Source: Arthrobacter endolithicus (lineage in GTDB: Bacteria; Actinomycetota; Actinomycetes; Actinomycetales; Micrococcaceae). Taken from it: 64,000 nucleotides of DNA. The stretch's first letter is position 1. Each line of letters opens with the position of its first letter. The position numbers were made by a program, and so were the translations under genes. Positions 35,612 to 44,923 of this stretch are shown in pieces. Where the stretch lies: the NCBI RefSeq assembly GCF_026627425.1, contig NZ_JAPNLH010000010.1:1-64000 (forward strand). Direction: 5' to 3'. The notes beneath the pieces were generated by a model. That model searched no databases and was not told the DNA's origin. It worked only from the letters and a program-made list of their open reading frames with translations.

Positions 35612-38600
35612 GCTGGCGCCAGGGCCTTATTCAGTGCCAGCCGGATGCGCTTTTCCGACACCGGGTAGGCCGTGCCGAGCTCGACGGCAAACAGGCTCAC
35701 CCGTAGCTCCTCGATCATCCAGCGAACGTGTACAAGGGCGGCGTCCGGCCGCTGATGACGGCCGGGCAGCATAGCCGACACGGCGTCGTCGTACTCATCT
35801 TCCAGGCGCTGGACCACCGCCATATTCAACCCGTCGCGCTGGACGTTGGTGGGAAGTCTTTCGAGACGGCGTTCAATGGCGTTCAGATACCGCGGGAGCA
35901 TGGCCAGCTGTGCGTACCCGGTGCGCGCCACGAATCCGGGATAGACCAGCAACTCCAGCTGGGCCTTAATATCGTTGAGGGCGGAAATCAGGGCAAGACT
36001 GGTGGTCCCCTTCAGCGCCTTCTCAATCCGGCGCGCGCTGGCCAAAATGCGTTCGACGACGGCTGTAACAGTGAATACCGTGTCGATCAGTTCCGCGCGT
36101 ACCACCTCGTAGAGAGCATCGTATTCTGCGGACGACCAGGGGAGCGACTCGGGAGTCAGTTTGTCCACCGCGGCGAGTGTGCAGTCGGCAATCAGGGACG
36201 CGACGCTGCCGTGCGGGTTCTGCGTGAAGGTGAGTTTTTCATTGTTGCTCAGGTGCTCCAGCACGTACCTGTCGGGGGAGGGGACCCGTTGGGCCAGCAG
36301 CTTGATGACGCCACCGCGCATGGCCGTGAGCTGCTCCGGTTCGGTCTGGAAAATACGCAGACCCACGCCGGTTCCTTCATCCACCAGGGCAGGGTAGCCG
36401 GTGACGGTGTGGCCGGCCACGAGCCGCTTGACCTCACGTGGCACGGTGCCGACAGACCAGTCGGTCAGCCCGGAGCGCTCCTGAATAGCGGTACCGGCGG
36501 CACCGGCGGCACCGGCGGCACCGGCGGATGGCGACGGACCCCCTTCGCCGCGCCGGGAATCTGGGCGTTCCACGGACTTGCGCTGCGTCGTTTTGGGCGT
36601 CGCACCCAGGGACTCCGCGATGGCGCGGCGCGTGGCACCGGCCAGTTCGTCCTGCAGCCGGACCAGATCGGTGCCTTCATCGAGGATTCTGCCGTTGCGG
36701 TCCACCACTTGGAACGTCATCCGCAGATGAGTCGGAACCGCCTCCCAGTTCCAGGATCCGGGCGGGATGAGGTGGCCTTTGAGCCGACGCAGCACCAGTT
36801 CGAGGGACGACTCGAGGGCATCGGTCGCGGGGTCGAAATCCGCCGCGAGGGCTGCGGTGACGGCCCGTGCAACGTCCGGAGCAGGGATGAAATTCTTTCT
36901 GATCTGCTTGGGCAGGGACTTGATCAGCGCCGTGACCAGTTCCGCACGGAGTCCGGGGATCTGCCAGCGGAAAGGTGCCTCGGTGAGCTGGTTCAGGAAC
37001 AACACCGGTACCCGAGCGGTCACGCCGTCGGAAGGATTGGGGGCCGAGCCGGGAGCGGTGGGATGGAACTCGTAGGAGAGCGGGAAGTCGAAGCCGCCCT
37101 GGTGCCAGACCTGAGGGAAGGCTCCCTCGTCAAGGCCGGCGGCGTCGTCGGCCAGCAGCACGCCAGGATCGAAGTCCAGCAGCGTGGGGTGCTCCTGGCG
37201 GGTGGCTTTCCACCACTTGTCAAAGTGCCGTTCGGAGACCACCTCGGACCCGACCCGCTCATCATAAAAGACGAACAGGGTCTCGTCATCCACGCGCAGG
37301 TCCCGGCGGCGCATCCGTGTTTCCAGCTCTTCAACCTCGGCCAGCAGCGCCTGATTCCGATGGAAGAACTTATGATGCGTGTTCCAATCCCCCTCCACCA
37401 GCGCATGCCGGATGAACAGTTCCCGGCTGAGTTCGGCATCGATGCGGCCGTAGTTGATCCGGCGCTGCGGGACGATCGGGATGCCGTAGAGCGTCACCTT
37501 CTCGTACGCCATGACGGAGCCCATTTTCTTGGACCAGTGCGGCTCGCTGAAGCTGCGCTTGACTAAATCAGGCGCCACCTGCTCGGCCCAGAGCGGGTCA
37601 AACTTCGCGGCAACGCGGGCCCACAGACGTGAGGTTTCCACCAGCTCGGCAGCCATCACCCAGTCCGGGGACTTCTTGAACAGCGCGGAGCCAGGGAAGA
37701 TGGCGAAACGGGAGCCGCGGGCGCCGGCGTATTCGCGTTTGCGCGGATCGTAGAGACCTATGTGGCTGAGCAGTCCGGCCAGCAGGCTGATGTGGATTTC
37801 GGTGTGCTGTCCCACGGCGTCCACCTCACCTGGGGCCAGCGCAATCCCGAGAGGTTTGGCCAGCTGGCGCAATTGGGCAAAGAGATCCTGCCATTCGCGC
37901 ACGCGCAGGAAATTGATGAACTCGGCCTTACAAAGCCGGCGGAAGGCTGTGGAGGAAAGCTCCTCCTGCTTCGCCTGCAGATAGCGCCAGAGGTTTAGAA
38001 AACCCGTGAAGTCGGAGATTTCGTCGGTAAACCGCTTGTGCTTTTCGGCGGCCAGCTGCTGCTTTCCACTCTCGGCCTGCGGGCGCTCCCGCGGATCCTG
38101 GATGGTCAGTGCGGCGGCGAGAATCATCACCTCGCGTGCACAGCCGCGCTTTCCGGCCTCCACAATCATCCGTCCCAGCCGGGGATCCACCGGTAGCTGT
38201 GCGAGCTGACGGCCGACGGCGGTAATGGCGCCCTGGGCGGTGACGGCGCCGAGCTCGCGCAACAAGGTGACGCCGTCGGCAATGGCCTTCGAATCCGGCG
38301 GTTCCACGAAGGGGAAATCCGCTACGTCCTTAGGGCCTTGGGCAACCCCCATGGAGGTCATCTGCAAAATGACCGCTGCGAGGTTGGTGCGCAAAATCTC
38401 CGGGTCGGTGAATTCGCGCCGGCTGGCGAAATCTTCCTCCGAGTACAGCCGGATGCAGATGCCGTCGGAAACACGGCCGCACCGGCCCGAACGCTGGTTC
38501 GCCGAGGCCTGCGAGACCTTTTCAATCGGCAGCCGCTGGACCTTGGTGCGGTGCGAATAGCGTGAGATCCGCGCCGTGCCGGGATCGATGACGTACTTAA

Positions 38601-39564
38601 TGCCGGGGACCGTCAGGGAAGTTTCTGCCACGTTCGTGGCCAGCACAATCCGGCGTCGGGCCTTGGCACCTTTCCCCGGCGTGAAGACCGCATGCTGCTC
38701 GGCGAGGGAAAGGCGGGCAAAGAGCGGCAGGATCTCCGTCTCCCGCAACCCGGAGTTCAGCGGGGCTGATTTGGCCCGGCCGCGTAGGGCCTCGGCCGCA
38801 TCGCGGATCTCGCGTTCGCCGGAAAAGAAAATCAGGACATCGCCCGGTGTCTCCTTGGCCAGTTCATCCACTGCGTCACAGACGGCGTCCAGCGGGTCGC
38901 GGTCCTCACTGGTGCCCTCATCGGTGGCGTCGCCGTCGTCATCCTCCATCGCCGGACCGCTCAGCGGGCGGTACCGGATTTCCACCGGGTAGGTGCGCCC
39001 GGACACCTCGACGATCGGAGCCGGACCCGCCGCGGTGGCGAAGTGCGCCGCGAAGCGCTGCGGATCAATCGTGGCGGAGGTGATGACGACCTTCAGATCC
39101 GGCCGTTTGGGCAGAATCTGCTTGAGATAGCCCAGGATGAGATCGATGTTCAGGCTGCGCTCGTGCGCCTCATCGATGATCAGGGTCGAATAGCGGCGCA
39201 GCAGCCGGTCGCGCTGGATCTCTGCCAGCAGGATCCCATCCGTCATCAGCTTGATCTTCGTCTGCGGGCCGACATGGCCGGTGAAACGGACCTGAAAACC
39301 TACCTCGGCGCCCAATTCGACGTCGAGTTCGCTCGCGATCCGCTCCGCAACTGTCCGCGCGGCGAGCCGACGCGGCTGCGTATGGCCGATCAGCCCCTTC
39401 TCCGCAAGCCCCAGTTCCAGACACATCTTGGGGATCTGCGTGGTCTTTCCCGACCCGGTTTCCCCGGCGATAATGGTGACCTGATTGGCGGCGATGGCGG
39501 CCATGAGATCCTCGCGGCGCTCCGAGACCGGCAGCTCGGGCGGGTACTGGATAGTCAAAGTCAT
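35608..39564 (-). CDS. hrpA: ATP-dependent RNA helicase HrpA
   Basis: 1318 residues, the usual length. DEAH-box core: GETGSGKTTQIPKM (Walker A, residue 36 on), LIIDEAHERSLNIDLILGYL, VITSATID, then VLATNVAETSLTVPGIKYVI and ANQRSGRCGRV (motifs V and VI). OB-fold and the long HrpA C-terminal domain follow. A GAAGAAGAAG-type Ala/Gly stretch near residue 1028 comes from a 9-nt slippage repeat. HrpA rescues stalled or collided ribosomes in E. coli. Upstream gene of the GNAT enzyme. Confidence 0.95.
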   Translation of the reverse strand: MTLTIQYPPELPVSERREDLMAAIAANQVTIIAGETGSGKTTQIPKMCLELGLAEKGLIGHTQPRRLAARTVAERIASELDVELGAEVGFQVRFTGHVGPQTKIKLMTDGILLAEIQRDRLLRRYSTLIIDEAHERSLNIDLILGYLKQILPKRPDLKVVITSATIDPQRFAAHFATAAGPAPIVEVSGRTYPVEIRYRPLSGPAMEDDDGDATDEGTSEDRDPLDAVCDAVDELAKETPGDVLIFFSGEREIRDAAEALRGRAKSAPLNSGLRETEILPLFARLSLAEQHAVFTPGKGAKARRRIVLATNVAETSLTVPGIKYVIDPGTARISRYSHRTKVQRLPIEKVSQASANQRSGRCGRVSDGICIRLYSEEDFASRREFTDPEILRTNLAAVILQMTSMGVAQGPKDVADFPFVEPPDSKAIADGVTLLRELGAVTAQGAITAVGRQLAQLPVDPRLGRMIVEAGKRGCAREVMILAAALTIQDPRERPQAESGKQQLAAEKHKRFTDEISDFTGFLNLWRYLQAKQEELSSTAFRRLCKAEFINFLRVREWQDLFAQLRQLAKPLGIALAPGEVDAVGQHTEIHISLLAGLLSHIGLYDPRKREYAGARGSRFAIFPGSALFKKSPDWVMAAELVETSRLWARVAAKFDPLWAEQVAPDLVKRSFSEPHWSKKMGSVMAYEKVTLYGIPIVPQRRINYGRIDAELSRELFIRHALVEGDWNTHHKFFHRNQALLAEVEELETRMRRRDLRVDDETLFVFYDERVGSEVVSERHFDKWWKATRQEHPTLLDFDPGVLLADDAAGLDEGAFPQVWHQGGFDFPLSYEFHPTAPGSAPNPSDGVTARVPVLFLNQLTEAPFRWQIPGLRAELVTALIKSLPKQIRKNFIPAPDVARAVTAALAADFDPATDALESSLELVLRRLKGHLIPPGSWNWEAVPTHLRMTFQVVDRNGRILDEGTDLVRLQDELAGATRRAIAESLGATPKTTQRKSVERPDSRRGEGGPSPSAGAAGAAGAAGTAIQERSGLTDWSVGTVPREVKRLVAGHTVTGYPALVDEGTGVGLRIFQTEPEQLTAMRGGVIKLLAQRVPSPDRYVLEHLSNNEKLTFTQNPHGSVASLIADCTLAAVDKLTPESLPWSSAEYDALYEVVRAELIDTVFTVTAVVERILASARRIEKALKGTTSLALISALNDIKAQLELLVYPGFVARTGYAQLAMLPRYLNAIERRLERLPTNVQRDGLNMAVVQRLEDEYDDAVSAMLPGRHQRPDAALVHVRWMIEELRVSLFAVELGTAYPVSEKRIRLALNKALAPA

Positions 39565-39711
39565 TATGCCTCCAGTTTATCGGCCGTCTCCGCCAGTTGA
39601 TGACCCAGCCTCCGACCCGATCCCCAACCTGACCCTTGACCAAACTAAGTAGCAGATAGCGCACTCATTCCGCGTTTTGAGAGCCACAAGTTCTACCTAG
39701 TTGGGGCGGGG

Positions 39712-39747
39712 CGCAAAAAACCCCGCCAATTCGGTGAACTGGCGGGG
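39712..39747 (-). terminator. Rho-independent terminator of tRNA-Arg
   Basis: On the minus strand CCCCGCCA and TGGCGGGG pair around an AT-containing loop, followed by TTTTTT (plus-strand A-run 39715-39720). It sits 20 nt after the tRNA. Confidence 0.85.
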
Positions 39748-39767
39748 CATGCTGACTGGGACTTCTG

Positions 39768-39843
39768 TGGTGCCCTCGATAGGATTCGAACCTACGACCT
39801 TCCGCTCCGGAGGCGGACGCTCTATCCCCTGAGCTACGAAGGC
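39768..39843 (-). tRNA. tRNA-Arg (CCG anticodon)
   Basis: 76 nt including an encoded CCA. The acceptor GCCTTCG pairs with CGAGGGC (one G-U), D arm AGCTC-N-GAGC, anticodon loop CTCCGGA with CCG, T loop TTCGAAT. Promoter-like boxes and a terminator flank it. Confidence 0.95.
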
Positions 39844-39871
39844 AAGGTGACGGCGTGTCACCTGCAGGACT

Positions 39872-39901
39872 TAAATAGCTTATCAGGTGCGGGCGGTGCA
39901 A
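39872..39901 (-). promoter_or_regulatory. Likely promoter of tRNA-Arg
   Basis: On the minus strand TTGCAC, 18 nt, then TATTTA; transcription would start about 20 nt before the mature 5' end. Matches to the sigma-A consensus are moderate. Confidence 0.5.
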
Positions 39902-40012
39902 CGGAAAACGCGTCCGACGGCGGCGTCTCGGGACTTGCGCGTGGCGCATCGCACCTCTTCAAGGGCGGACGCACAGCTCCTGTGCCCGGTATTTCCCGGT
40001 AACGTCTAAGGC

Positions 40013-41320
40013 GTGGTAAAAAAAGGAATTCGCTCCCGCTGGCTGGTGGTGGCCGGCATACTCCTGGTCGCGCTGACCCTTCGCACCACCGTGACGGTCG
40101 TGCCACCGCTGATCTCGACGATCAATCACGATCTCCCGCTGGACCCGTCGGTGGTCGGCGTACTGGGCATGCTGCCCACGGCGGCCTTCGCAGTCTTCGG
40201 CTTCCTGACCCCCTACGTCATTAAGTGGGCGAGCCTGGAACGGCTCACCGTCATCGCGATGCTGGTTGCCGTCGTCGGGCAAATCTGCCGGGTGCTGGTC
40301 CCGAACACCGGGCTGTTCCTGCTGTTTTCCGTGATCGCACTTGCGGGCCTGGGCGCCGGAAACGTGTTGCTGCCGCCGCTGGTCAAACAATACTTTCCGG
40401 ACCGGATCGGTCTGATGACCGCACTGTATGTCACCGTCCTCAGTGCGGGCACGGCCTTGCCTGCCCAGCTGGCGGTCCCGGTAGCAGACGCCGCGGGATG
40501 GCAGACTTCGCTGGCGCTATGGGCCGGCGTTAACATGCTGGCGGCCGTGCCGTGGTTCTTCATGTTAATCGGTTCCCGAAGCCGTGGACGGTCGGCACCG
40601 GGTACCGCGGCGGCCGAAGACGCTGCTGGTCGGGCCGCGATGGGCGTGGCTGTGGCGGCGCCGAAAGCGCCTGTCCCGGAAGCGGCCAAGGCACAAACCA
40701 TCAAGATACGCCCGTGGCGCTCGCCCCTGGCCCTCGGGCTGACGCTGATGTTCGGCTGCACGTCGTTAAATACTTACTCCCTCTTCGCCTGGCTTCCCTC
40801 AATCCTGACCGACGCGGGGCTCGGCAGATCGGAGGCGGGCAGCATGCTGGCCTTGTTTGCCGCCGTCGGCCTGCCGTTGAGCCTATTGGTACCGCTGGTG
40901 GCCTCCCGGCTGAAGAATCCCTTCCCCATGGTGCTGGTGTTTCTGGCTTGCTTCATCGGCGGCTATCTCGGGCTGCTCCTGTCTCCGGCGTCCGGAACCT
41001 GGCTGTGGGTAGTGCTTGCGGGCCTGGGGCCGGGGACCTTCCCGCTGTCCCTGCTGCTGATTAACCACCGCACCAGAACCAGGACCGGTGCCGGGGCGCT
41101 CTCCGGGTTCAGCCAGGGCGCCGGCTATGCCCTCGCCTGTACCGGGCCGCTCTTCTTCGGCCTGCTGCATCAGGGAACGGGGAGCTGGCTTGTTCCGTTT
41201 CTCTTCCTCTTCGCGACGTTGCTGCTGTTGGTCAGCGGCGCGTTCTTTGCCTGTAAGCCGCGGTATCTGGAGGACCACCCCTTCGTAGGCCGGGAATCTC
41301 GAAGAGGGAGCAGTGACTGA
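40013..41320 (+). CDS. MFS transporter, CynX/NimT family
   Basis: 435 residues with about 12 hydrophobic helices and a Pro/Ala-rich central loop near 190-225. The CynX/NimT group is indicated by LRTTVTVVPPLISTINHDLP at the start and LGAGNVLLPPLVKQYFPDRI in the first half. Members export cyanate, nitroimidazoles or other small molecules; the substrate here is unknown. GTG start; a weak TAAGG lies upstream. A long hairpin follows. Confidence 0.87.
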   Translation: MVKKGIRSRWLVVAGILLVALTLRTTVTVVPPLISTINHDLPLDPSVVGVLGMLPTAAFAVFGFLTPYVIKWASLERLTVIAMLVAVVGQICRVLVPNTGLFLLFSVIALAGLGAGNVLLPPLVKQYFPDRIGLMTALYVTVLSAGTALPAQLAVPVADAAGWQTSLALWAGVNMLAAVPWFFMLIGSRSRGRSAPGTAAAEDAAGRAAMGVAVAAPKAPVPEAAKAQTIKIRPWRSPLALGLTLMFGCTSLNTYSLFAWLPSILTDAGLGRSEAGSMLALFAAVGLPLSLLVPLVASRLKNPFPMVLVFLACFIGGYLGLLLSPASGTWLWVVLAGLGPGTFPLSLLLINHRTRTRTGAGALSGFSQGAGYALACTGPLFFGLLHQGTGSWLVPFLFLFATLLLLVSGAFFACKPRYLEDHPFVGRESRRGSSD

Positions 41321-41368
41321 CTCGCCGTGGCTGTGTTCCTTCGCCCTGCCTGTGTTCCCCGACGTGCA

Positions 41369-41400
41369 CGCCCCCGCTCCCATAAAGGGGAGCGGGGGCG
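41369..41400 (+). terminator. Hairpin after the MFS gene
   Basis: CGCCCCCGCTCCC and GGGAGCGGGGGCG pair over 13 bp around ATAAA-G. No T-run follows. Probable transcript end. Confidence 0.6.
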
Positions 41401-41415
41401 GGCATCGTCCGAGGC

Positions 41416-41577
41416 CTAGGGACGATGAAATGGACCTCGGATGAGCAGGTGTCTCTTAACCGCCAGACCACCGTGGAGTTTGCCCATCAGATCCTGGGGA
41501 TTGATACCTAACTTGCTCAGCAGGCCCGAATCCTTGTCTGTGTCGACCTGGTCGGGGAGGTCAGACTGGTTTCCCAA
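41416..41577 (-). pseudogene. Possible small or worn gene at the end of the stress cluster
   Basis: A 53-codon frame from a TTG without a ribosome site. Its composition is protein-like (GNQSDLPDQVDTDKDSGLLS then KLGINPQDLMGKLHGG), similar to small stress-related peptides, and it lies on the strand of the DUF2382 operon. It could be the surviving C-terminus of a lost gene. Not recognised with certainty. Confidence 0.3.
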
Positions 41578-41640
41578 GGAATTATTGAGGGTATACGTTC
41601 AGTGTTGGCGTCCTGCCCGTCCCGTGGGCGGGACAATGCT

Positions 41641-42474
41641 TCAGCGATTTCTGCCCTCGCCGCCCTTGGTGGCGTCGGTGCCGGCGTCGGTGTCGATTTG
41701 TTCCTTGCGGACTTCCTCGTTCACTTCATGATTCTCTGTCACGGTTTCGGTGCCGAGCCGGACCCGTTCCACCGGAACCGTTTCCTTCTCCACAACCGGC
41801 CGTTCTGCGTGGAGCGTGACCTCGTGCTCCTCTTCGCTGATGTCCGGACCGGAAGTCGCAGCTCCACGGTTGGCCTCGGTGATGGGCTCGCGTTCGATCC
41901 GGACCTCCTCATGGCTGACCGGTACCGTCTGGGAGACGTTTTCCGTGACCACGTACTTGCGCAGCCGGACCCTCCCGGACTCGACTTTTTCCGTCCCGAT
42001 ATTCAAGCGCTCCTCCGAACGTGTCATCGCGTCATCGGTGGTGGGGCCGGAGGTGTCGCGCCCCTGAACGCCGGGCTCGCCGCCGCGATCCTGGCGCTGT
42101 CCCTGGGCCGGAGCACCGCCGGCCGGAAGTCCGGAATCCGAGGTCCGTTCCGTATAGGCCATGCTGTAGTACTCATAGAGGGCCGCTTCCTGATCCTTGC
42201 TCAGGTGTCCTTCGGCGTCGTCCATGCGGGGAGCGTTTTTGACCTTGTCCTTGTCGTAGGGGACCCTGATGGTGTCACCGTCAAGGGTTGCTTCGGCCAA
42301 CGGAATGAAGGTCTCGGAACCGCCGAACATTCCGGTCTTGGTAGTAACCCATTCGGGCTTTCCGGTTTCGTCATCCAGGTAGACCTGGCCGATTTTGCCG
42401 ATCTTTTCCCCTTCGCCGCCGACCACGGTGCCACCGCTGCCGAGCAGGTCCTGAATCTGTTCTGTCGTAATCAT
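41641..42474 (-). CDS. PRC-barrel plus DUF2382 protein
   Basis: 277 residues. Residues 1-85 are a PRC-barrel (GEKIGKIGQVYLDDETGKPE then WVTTKTGMFGGSETFIPL). Residues 150-265 are a DUF2382 domain with its repeated hairpin pattern (RSEERLNIGTEKVESGRVRL, VPVSHEEVRIEREPI, HAERPVVEKETVPVERVRLG). A Gly/Gln-rich linker joins them. Such proteins occur in stress-resistant bacteria; molecular role unknown. Last gene of the minus-strand operon in the Asp23 cluster. Confidence 0.88.
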   Translation of the reverse strand: MITTEQIQDLLGSGGTVVGGEGEKIGKIGQVYLDDETGKPEWVTTKTGMFGGSETFIPLAEATLDGDTIRVPYDKDKVKNAPRMDDAEGHLSKDQEAALYEYYSMAYTERTSDSGLPAGGAPAQGQRQDRGGEPGVQGRDTSGPTTDDAMTRSEERLNIGTEKVESGRVRLRKYVVTENVSQTVPVSHEEVRIEREPITEANRGAATSGPDISEEEHEVTLHAERPVVEKETVPVERVRLGTETVTENHEVNEEVRKEQIDTDAGTDATKGGEGRNR

Positions 42475-42579
42475 GAGGATTCTCCTTTATTGTGCGGCCC
42501 CGAGTGGGCTCTGTGTTGTGGCGATGGACTCTGTGTTTTGGGCGCACCTGCGTGAACCGGCGCGTTGTAAAGCGGTCTG

Positions 42580-42981
42580 CTACCTGCTGGTGCCGTCAGA
42601 AAAGTCGGTGGCGATGCGTTCCTTGCGGAGATCGCCTTTGATATCCTGCTCCGCGGTGACGATGACCTTGCGGACTTTTATCCGCTCGATGGGTACGGTT
42701 TCCATCCGGACCACCGGCCGCTCGGCGTAGAGAATGACGTCGTATTCTTCTTCGCTCAGCACAGCATCGTCCGGCACTCGAGTCTGATTTCCCGCTGAAA
42801 TTGGTTCACGGTCAAGACGGAATTCTTCGTGGCTGACCGGGACGGTCAGCGTGACCTCTTCGGTCACGATGTGTTTGCCCAAGCGGATTTTCCCGGTTTC
42901 AAACGTCCCGGTACTCACCCGCATACGCTCCTCTGAGCGGATCACGGAATCCTTGGCGGCCGATGCGAAGCTGTCATTCAT
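42580..42981 (-). CDS. DUF2382 protein
   Basis: 133 residues from the ATG that follows GGAAGG by 7 nt; an upstream ATG lies within that site. A single DUF2382 domain: RSEERMRVSTGTFETGKIRL, VPVSHEEFRLDREPISAG, YAERPVVRMETVPIERIKVR. It parallels the C-terminal half of the neighbouring PRC-barrel protein, so the two are paralogues. Acidic end. Function unknown. Confidence 0.85.
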   Translation of the reverse strand: MNDSFASAAKDSVIRSEERMRVSTGTFETGKIRLGKHIVTEEVTLTVPVSHEEFRLDREPISAGNQTRVPDDAVLSEEEYDVILYAERPVVRMETVPIERIKVRKVIVTAEQDIKGDLRKERIATDFSDGTSR

Positions 42982-42999
42982 GTCAGTGCCTTCCATGAT

Positions 43000-43617
43000 C
43001 TATTGCAGAACGGTGCCGGAGGAATGCACCACCGTTCCGGAGCTTTGCGTACGGCCGCTGACATCAATCTGCAGCCGGCTCTTCTGCAACGTTGTCTCCA
43101 ACGCCTTGGCCAGATCCGGCAGGGTGGACGTACGAATCCGCGCGATGACGTCCTGAACGTCAGCGCGGTCATTGACCGTCACCTTCAGGGTCAGGTCCGG
43201 ATCTGTGGCCGTTCCGCGCAGTAGTGCCGAGGAGGTGACAACGCCCGGCAGTGTATTGATCTGGTTTTCCACGGCCGTGGCCAGGACGGAAGGGTCACAG
43301 ACGGTGAAACCCTGCGCACCGTCGTGGTGCAGCCGGTAGGCATCCGCGGCGTTTTTCCGTGGAATCTGTGCCAGCATCCACAGCAGGCCCAGCAGGCCCA
43401 CAATGACCCCTGCGAGCAATACCACGACCGCTACCCACTGCGGAGACGTGGCTGAGTGCAGGTCTGAGGTAACAACTCGGTCCGAGGAAGGAGCAGTGTT
43501 GGCCAGGCTATGGAGTTCTCCGCTGGCCTGCAGGAGCGCAGCGATGCCGGCAACCAGGACAATGATTCCTAGAATTGTCAGCCAAGTGCGGTTCAGAGTT
43601 CCGGCTGTTTGTCTCAT
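43000..43617 (-). CDS. amaP: AmaP-like (Asp23 membrane anchor) protein
   Basis: 205 residues. Two membrane helices (WLTILGIIVLVAGIAALLQA and VAVVVLLAGVIVGLLGLLWM) form a hairpin, followed by an Asp23-related soluble domain (AVENQINTLPGVVTSSALLR, DPDLTLKVTVNDRADVQDVI). In Staphylococcus AmaP anchors Asp23 at the membrane; the same role is inferred. AAGGAACG precedes the ATG. Only about 20 nt separate it from the DUF2382 gene after it. Confidence 0.75.
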   Translation of the reverse strand: MRQTAGTLNRTWLTILGIIVLVAGIAALLQASGELHSLANTAPSSDRVVTSDLHSATSPQWVAVVVLLAGVIVGLLGLLWMLAQIPRKNAADAYRLHHDGAQGFTVCDPSVLATAVENQINTLPGVVTSSALLRGTATDPDLTLKVTVNDRADVQDVIARIRTSTLPDLAKALETTLQKSRLQIDVSGRTQSSGTVVHSSGTVLQ

Positions 43618-43662
43618 CAGAAACGTTCCTTGCGTAGGTGGTGCGCGGGTTCGGGCATGATG

Positions 43663-44241
43663 TCAGTCCTTGGAGTGGACCGTGGCGCTCACGCGCGGAA
43701 GCGGGTCAAGCCCTGCGGCTTCGAGGCGCTCCCTGACCGATTCTGTGATCCTCGTCTGCAAATCACCGGTTTCGCGCAGATTGGTGCTGACGTTCAGGTG
43801 TACGCGCTTGCTGGTGGCCGTCGCGGTGGCGGAGCTCACGCCGTCGATCCCCCCGCACCGCGCCCTGGCGAGGTGGGCTACCGCACGTCGGGTCATCACG
43901 GTCTCTTGCTCCTGCACCGGCGCTTGGTCAGAACCATCGGAACCGCGGACCGGGAGGGCACTGAAAGCGCCGGGCACGATCGCGCACAACAAAAGAATCA
44001 AGCCCACGACGACGGCGCCGGCTCCTATGCCCCACACCCCGGGACTGTTCCAGGTCAGCCCGGTTAGCAAGTCCCGGGGTCCCTGCAGGACCGTGGGCCA
44101 CGTACCGTTCATCAGTCTGGCGATTGTCAGCCAGACCAGGGTGACGCCGGTGGCCAAGAGTAAAATTCCCACGATCAGTGCCGGGACGGTCCGGCTGGGC
44201 CGGCGCCGCAAACTCGTAGATCGTCCGTCATGCCGACTCAC
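43663..44241 (-). CDS. DUF6286-like membrane protein
   Basis: 192 residues from the GTG that overlaps the Asp23 stop (GTGA) and follows GGAGG by 8 nt; a longer frame from 44286 would overlap by 49 nt. Two hydrophobic helices (VPALIVGILLLATGVTLVWL and GIGAGAVVVGLILLLCAIVP) and a C-terminal Asp23-like soluble domain (RRAVAHLARARCGGIDGVSS, VHLNVSTNLRETGDLQTRIT). Resembles the AmaP-like protein in design, so it may be a second anchor. Confidence 0.75.
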   Translation of the reverse strand: MSRHDGRSTSLRRRPSRTVPALIVGILLLATGVTLVWLTIARLMNGTWPTVLQGPRDLLTGLTWNSPGVWGIGAGAVVVGLILLLCAIVPGAFSALPVRGSDGSDQAPVQEQETVMTRRAVAHLARARCGGIDGVSSATATATSKRVHLNVSTNLRETGDLQTRITESVRERLEAAGLDPLPRVSATVHSKD

Positions 44242-44681
44242 AACAACCGCCTCCGCCCCGGCGCAGCTCCTTCGGTTGTCAACCATGCGACCTTGATATC
44301 GACTTGGCGGACCTCAACACCGGTCAGTTCCGTGACCCTGCCCCTGATCCGCTGCCGCAGATCCTCGGTGGCCTGGCGCAATGGAGTCGGGTACAACAGC
44401 CCGACCTCAACACTCACCGTGGCAATGTTCCCGCTCAGCTCAACGGAAGCTTTAGGCCGGGCAGACAAATCCGCGTGGGCGCCAATTCCGAGAAATCCTC
44501 CGGACGAGCCCCCGGCCGAGGTTTCATCGCTGGCGACCTGGCCGGCAATTTTCTCGATCACCCTGTTTGCCAGCACGGTGTGGCCCCGGGAGCCGAGGTC
44601 GTCACCGCCGCTGCCAAAATCTGCACCGGCGTCGTCGTCGACCGTGGTGAGCGGCGGTGCGTAGGCGCCCTGCAGGTTCAT
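44238..44681 (-). CDS. Asp23/Gls24 family envelope stress protein
   Basis: 147 residues. HTVLANRVIEKIAGQVASDE, then a Gly-rich loop, then ASVELSGNIATVSVEVGLLY and LRQATEDLRQRIRGRVTELT match the Asp23 fold (alkaline shock protein). Soluble, likely peripheral at the membrane. Overlaps the neighbouring genes on both sides by four bases, the mark of a compact operon. Confidence 0.85.
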   Translation of the reverse strand: MNLQGAYAPPLTTVDDDAGADFGSGGDDLGSRGHTVLANRVIEKIAGQVASDETSAGGSSGGFLGIGAHADLSARPKASVELSGNIATVSVEVGLLYPTPLRQATEDLRQRIRGRVTELTGVEVRQVDIKVAWLTTEGAAPGRRRLL

Positions 44682-44857
44682 CGGCTCGTTGCCTTACCGA
44701 ACAGGGCTGCCATGTCGAGTTTGCCCTCCGCAACCCGGCCGACCACCAAACCGATGAAGCCCAGGACGATAGCGGACACCAGCGCCCACCACCCGCCGAA
44801 AGCTAAGACAATTCCCAGCACCAGACCTATTGTCAGGCACCAACGTGTAGTAGACAT
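44678..44857 (-). CDS. Small DUF2273-like membrane peptide
   Basis: 59 residues from the ATG 6 nt after AAAAGG; two earlier ATGs sit in or before that site. One or two hydrophobic segments (CLTIGLVLGIVLAFGGWWAL and VSAIVLGFIGLVVGRVAEGK) and a basic tail. DUF2273 peptides accompany Asp23 and AmaP in Firmicutes operons, supporting the assignment. Confidence 0.75.
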   Translation of the reverse strand: MSTTRWCLTIGLVLGIVLAFGGWWALVSAIVLGFIGLVVGRVAEGKLDMAALFGKATSR

Positions 44858-44889
44858 AGCCATCCTTTTCGTTCTCGGCATTACGGTCA

Positions 44890-44915
44890 CACCGGGCGGG
44901 ATTCCCCGCCCGGTG
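44890..44915. promoter_or_regulatory. Intercistronic hairpin inside the Asp23 operon
   Basis: CACCGGGCGGG and CCCGCCCGGTG pair perfectly around ATTC, between the first Asp23 gene and the DUF2273 gene. No T-run. It could raise expression of the first gene over the rest. Confidence 0.5.
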
Positions 44916-44923
44916 CGGTGGAC

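Larger units (their letters stand above)
41321..41640. other. Spacer between the MFS gene and the DUF2382 operon end
   Basis: 320 nt with the hairpin above and one short minus-strand frame listed separately. Otherwise nothing recognised. Confidence 0.5.

Noticed and set aside
35728-37566. 612-codon open frame opposite hrpA
   Set aside because: Antisense to the conserved C-terminal half of HrpA, with no ribosome site and no family pattern.
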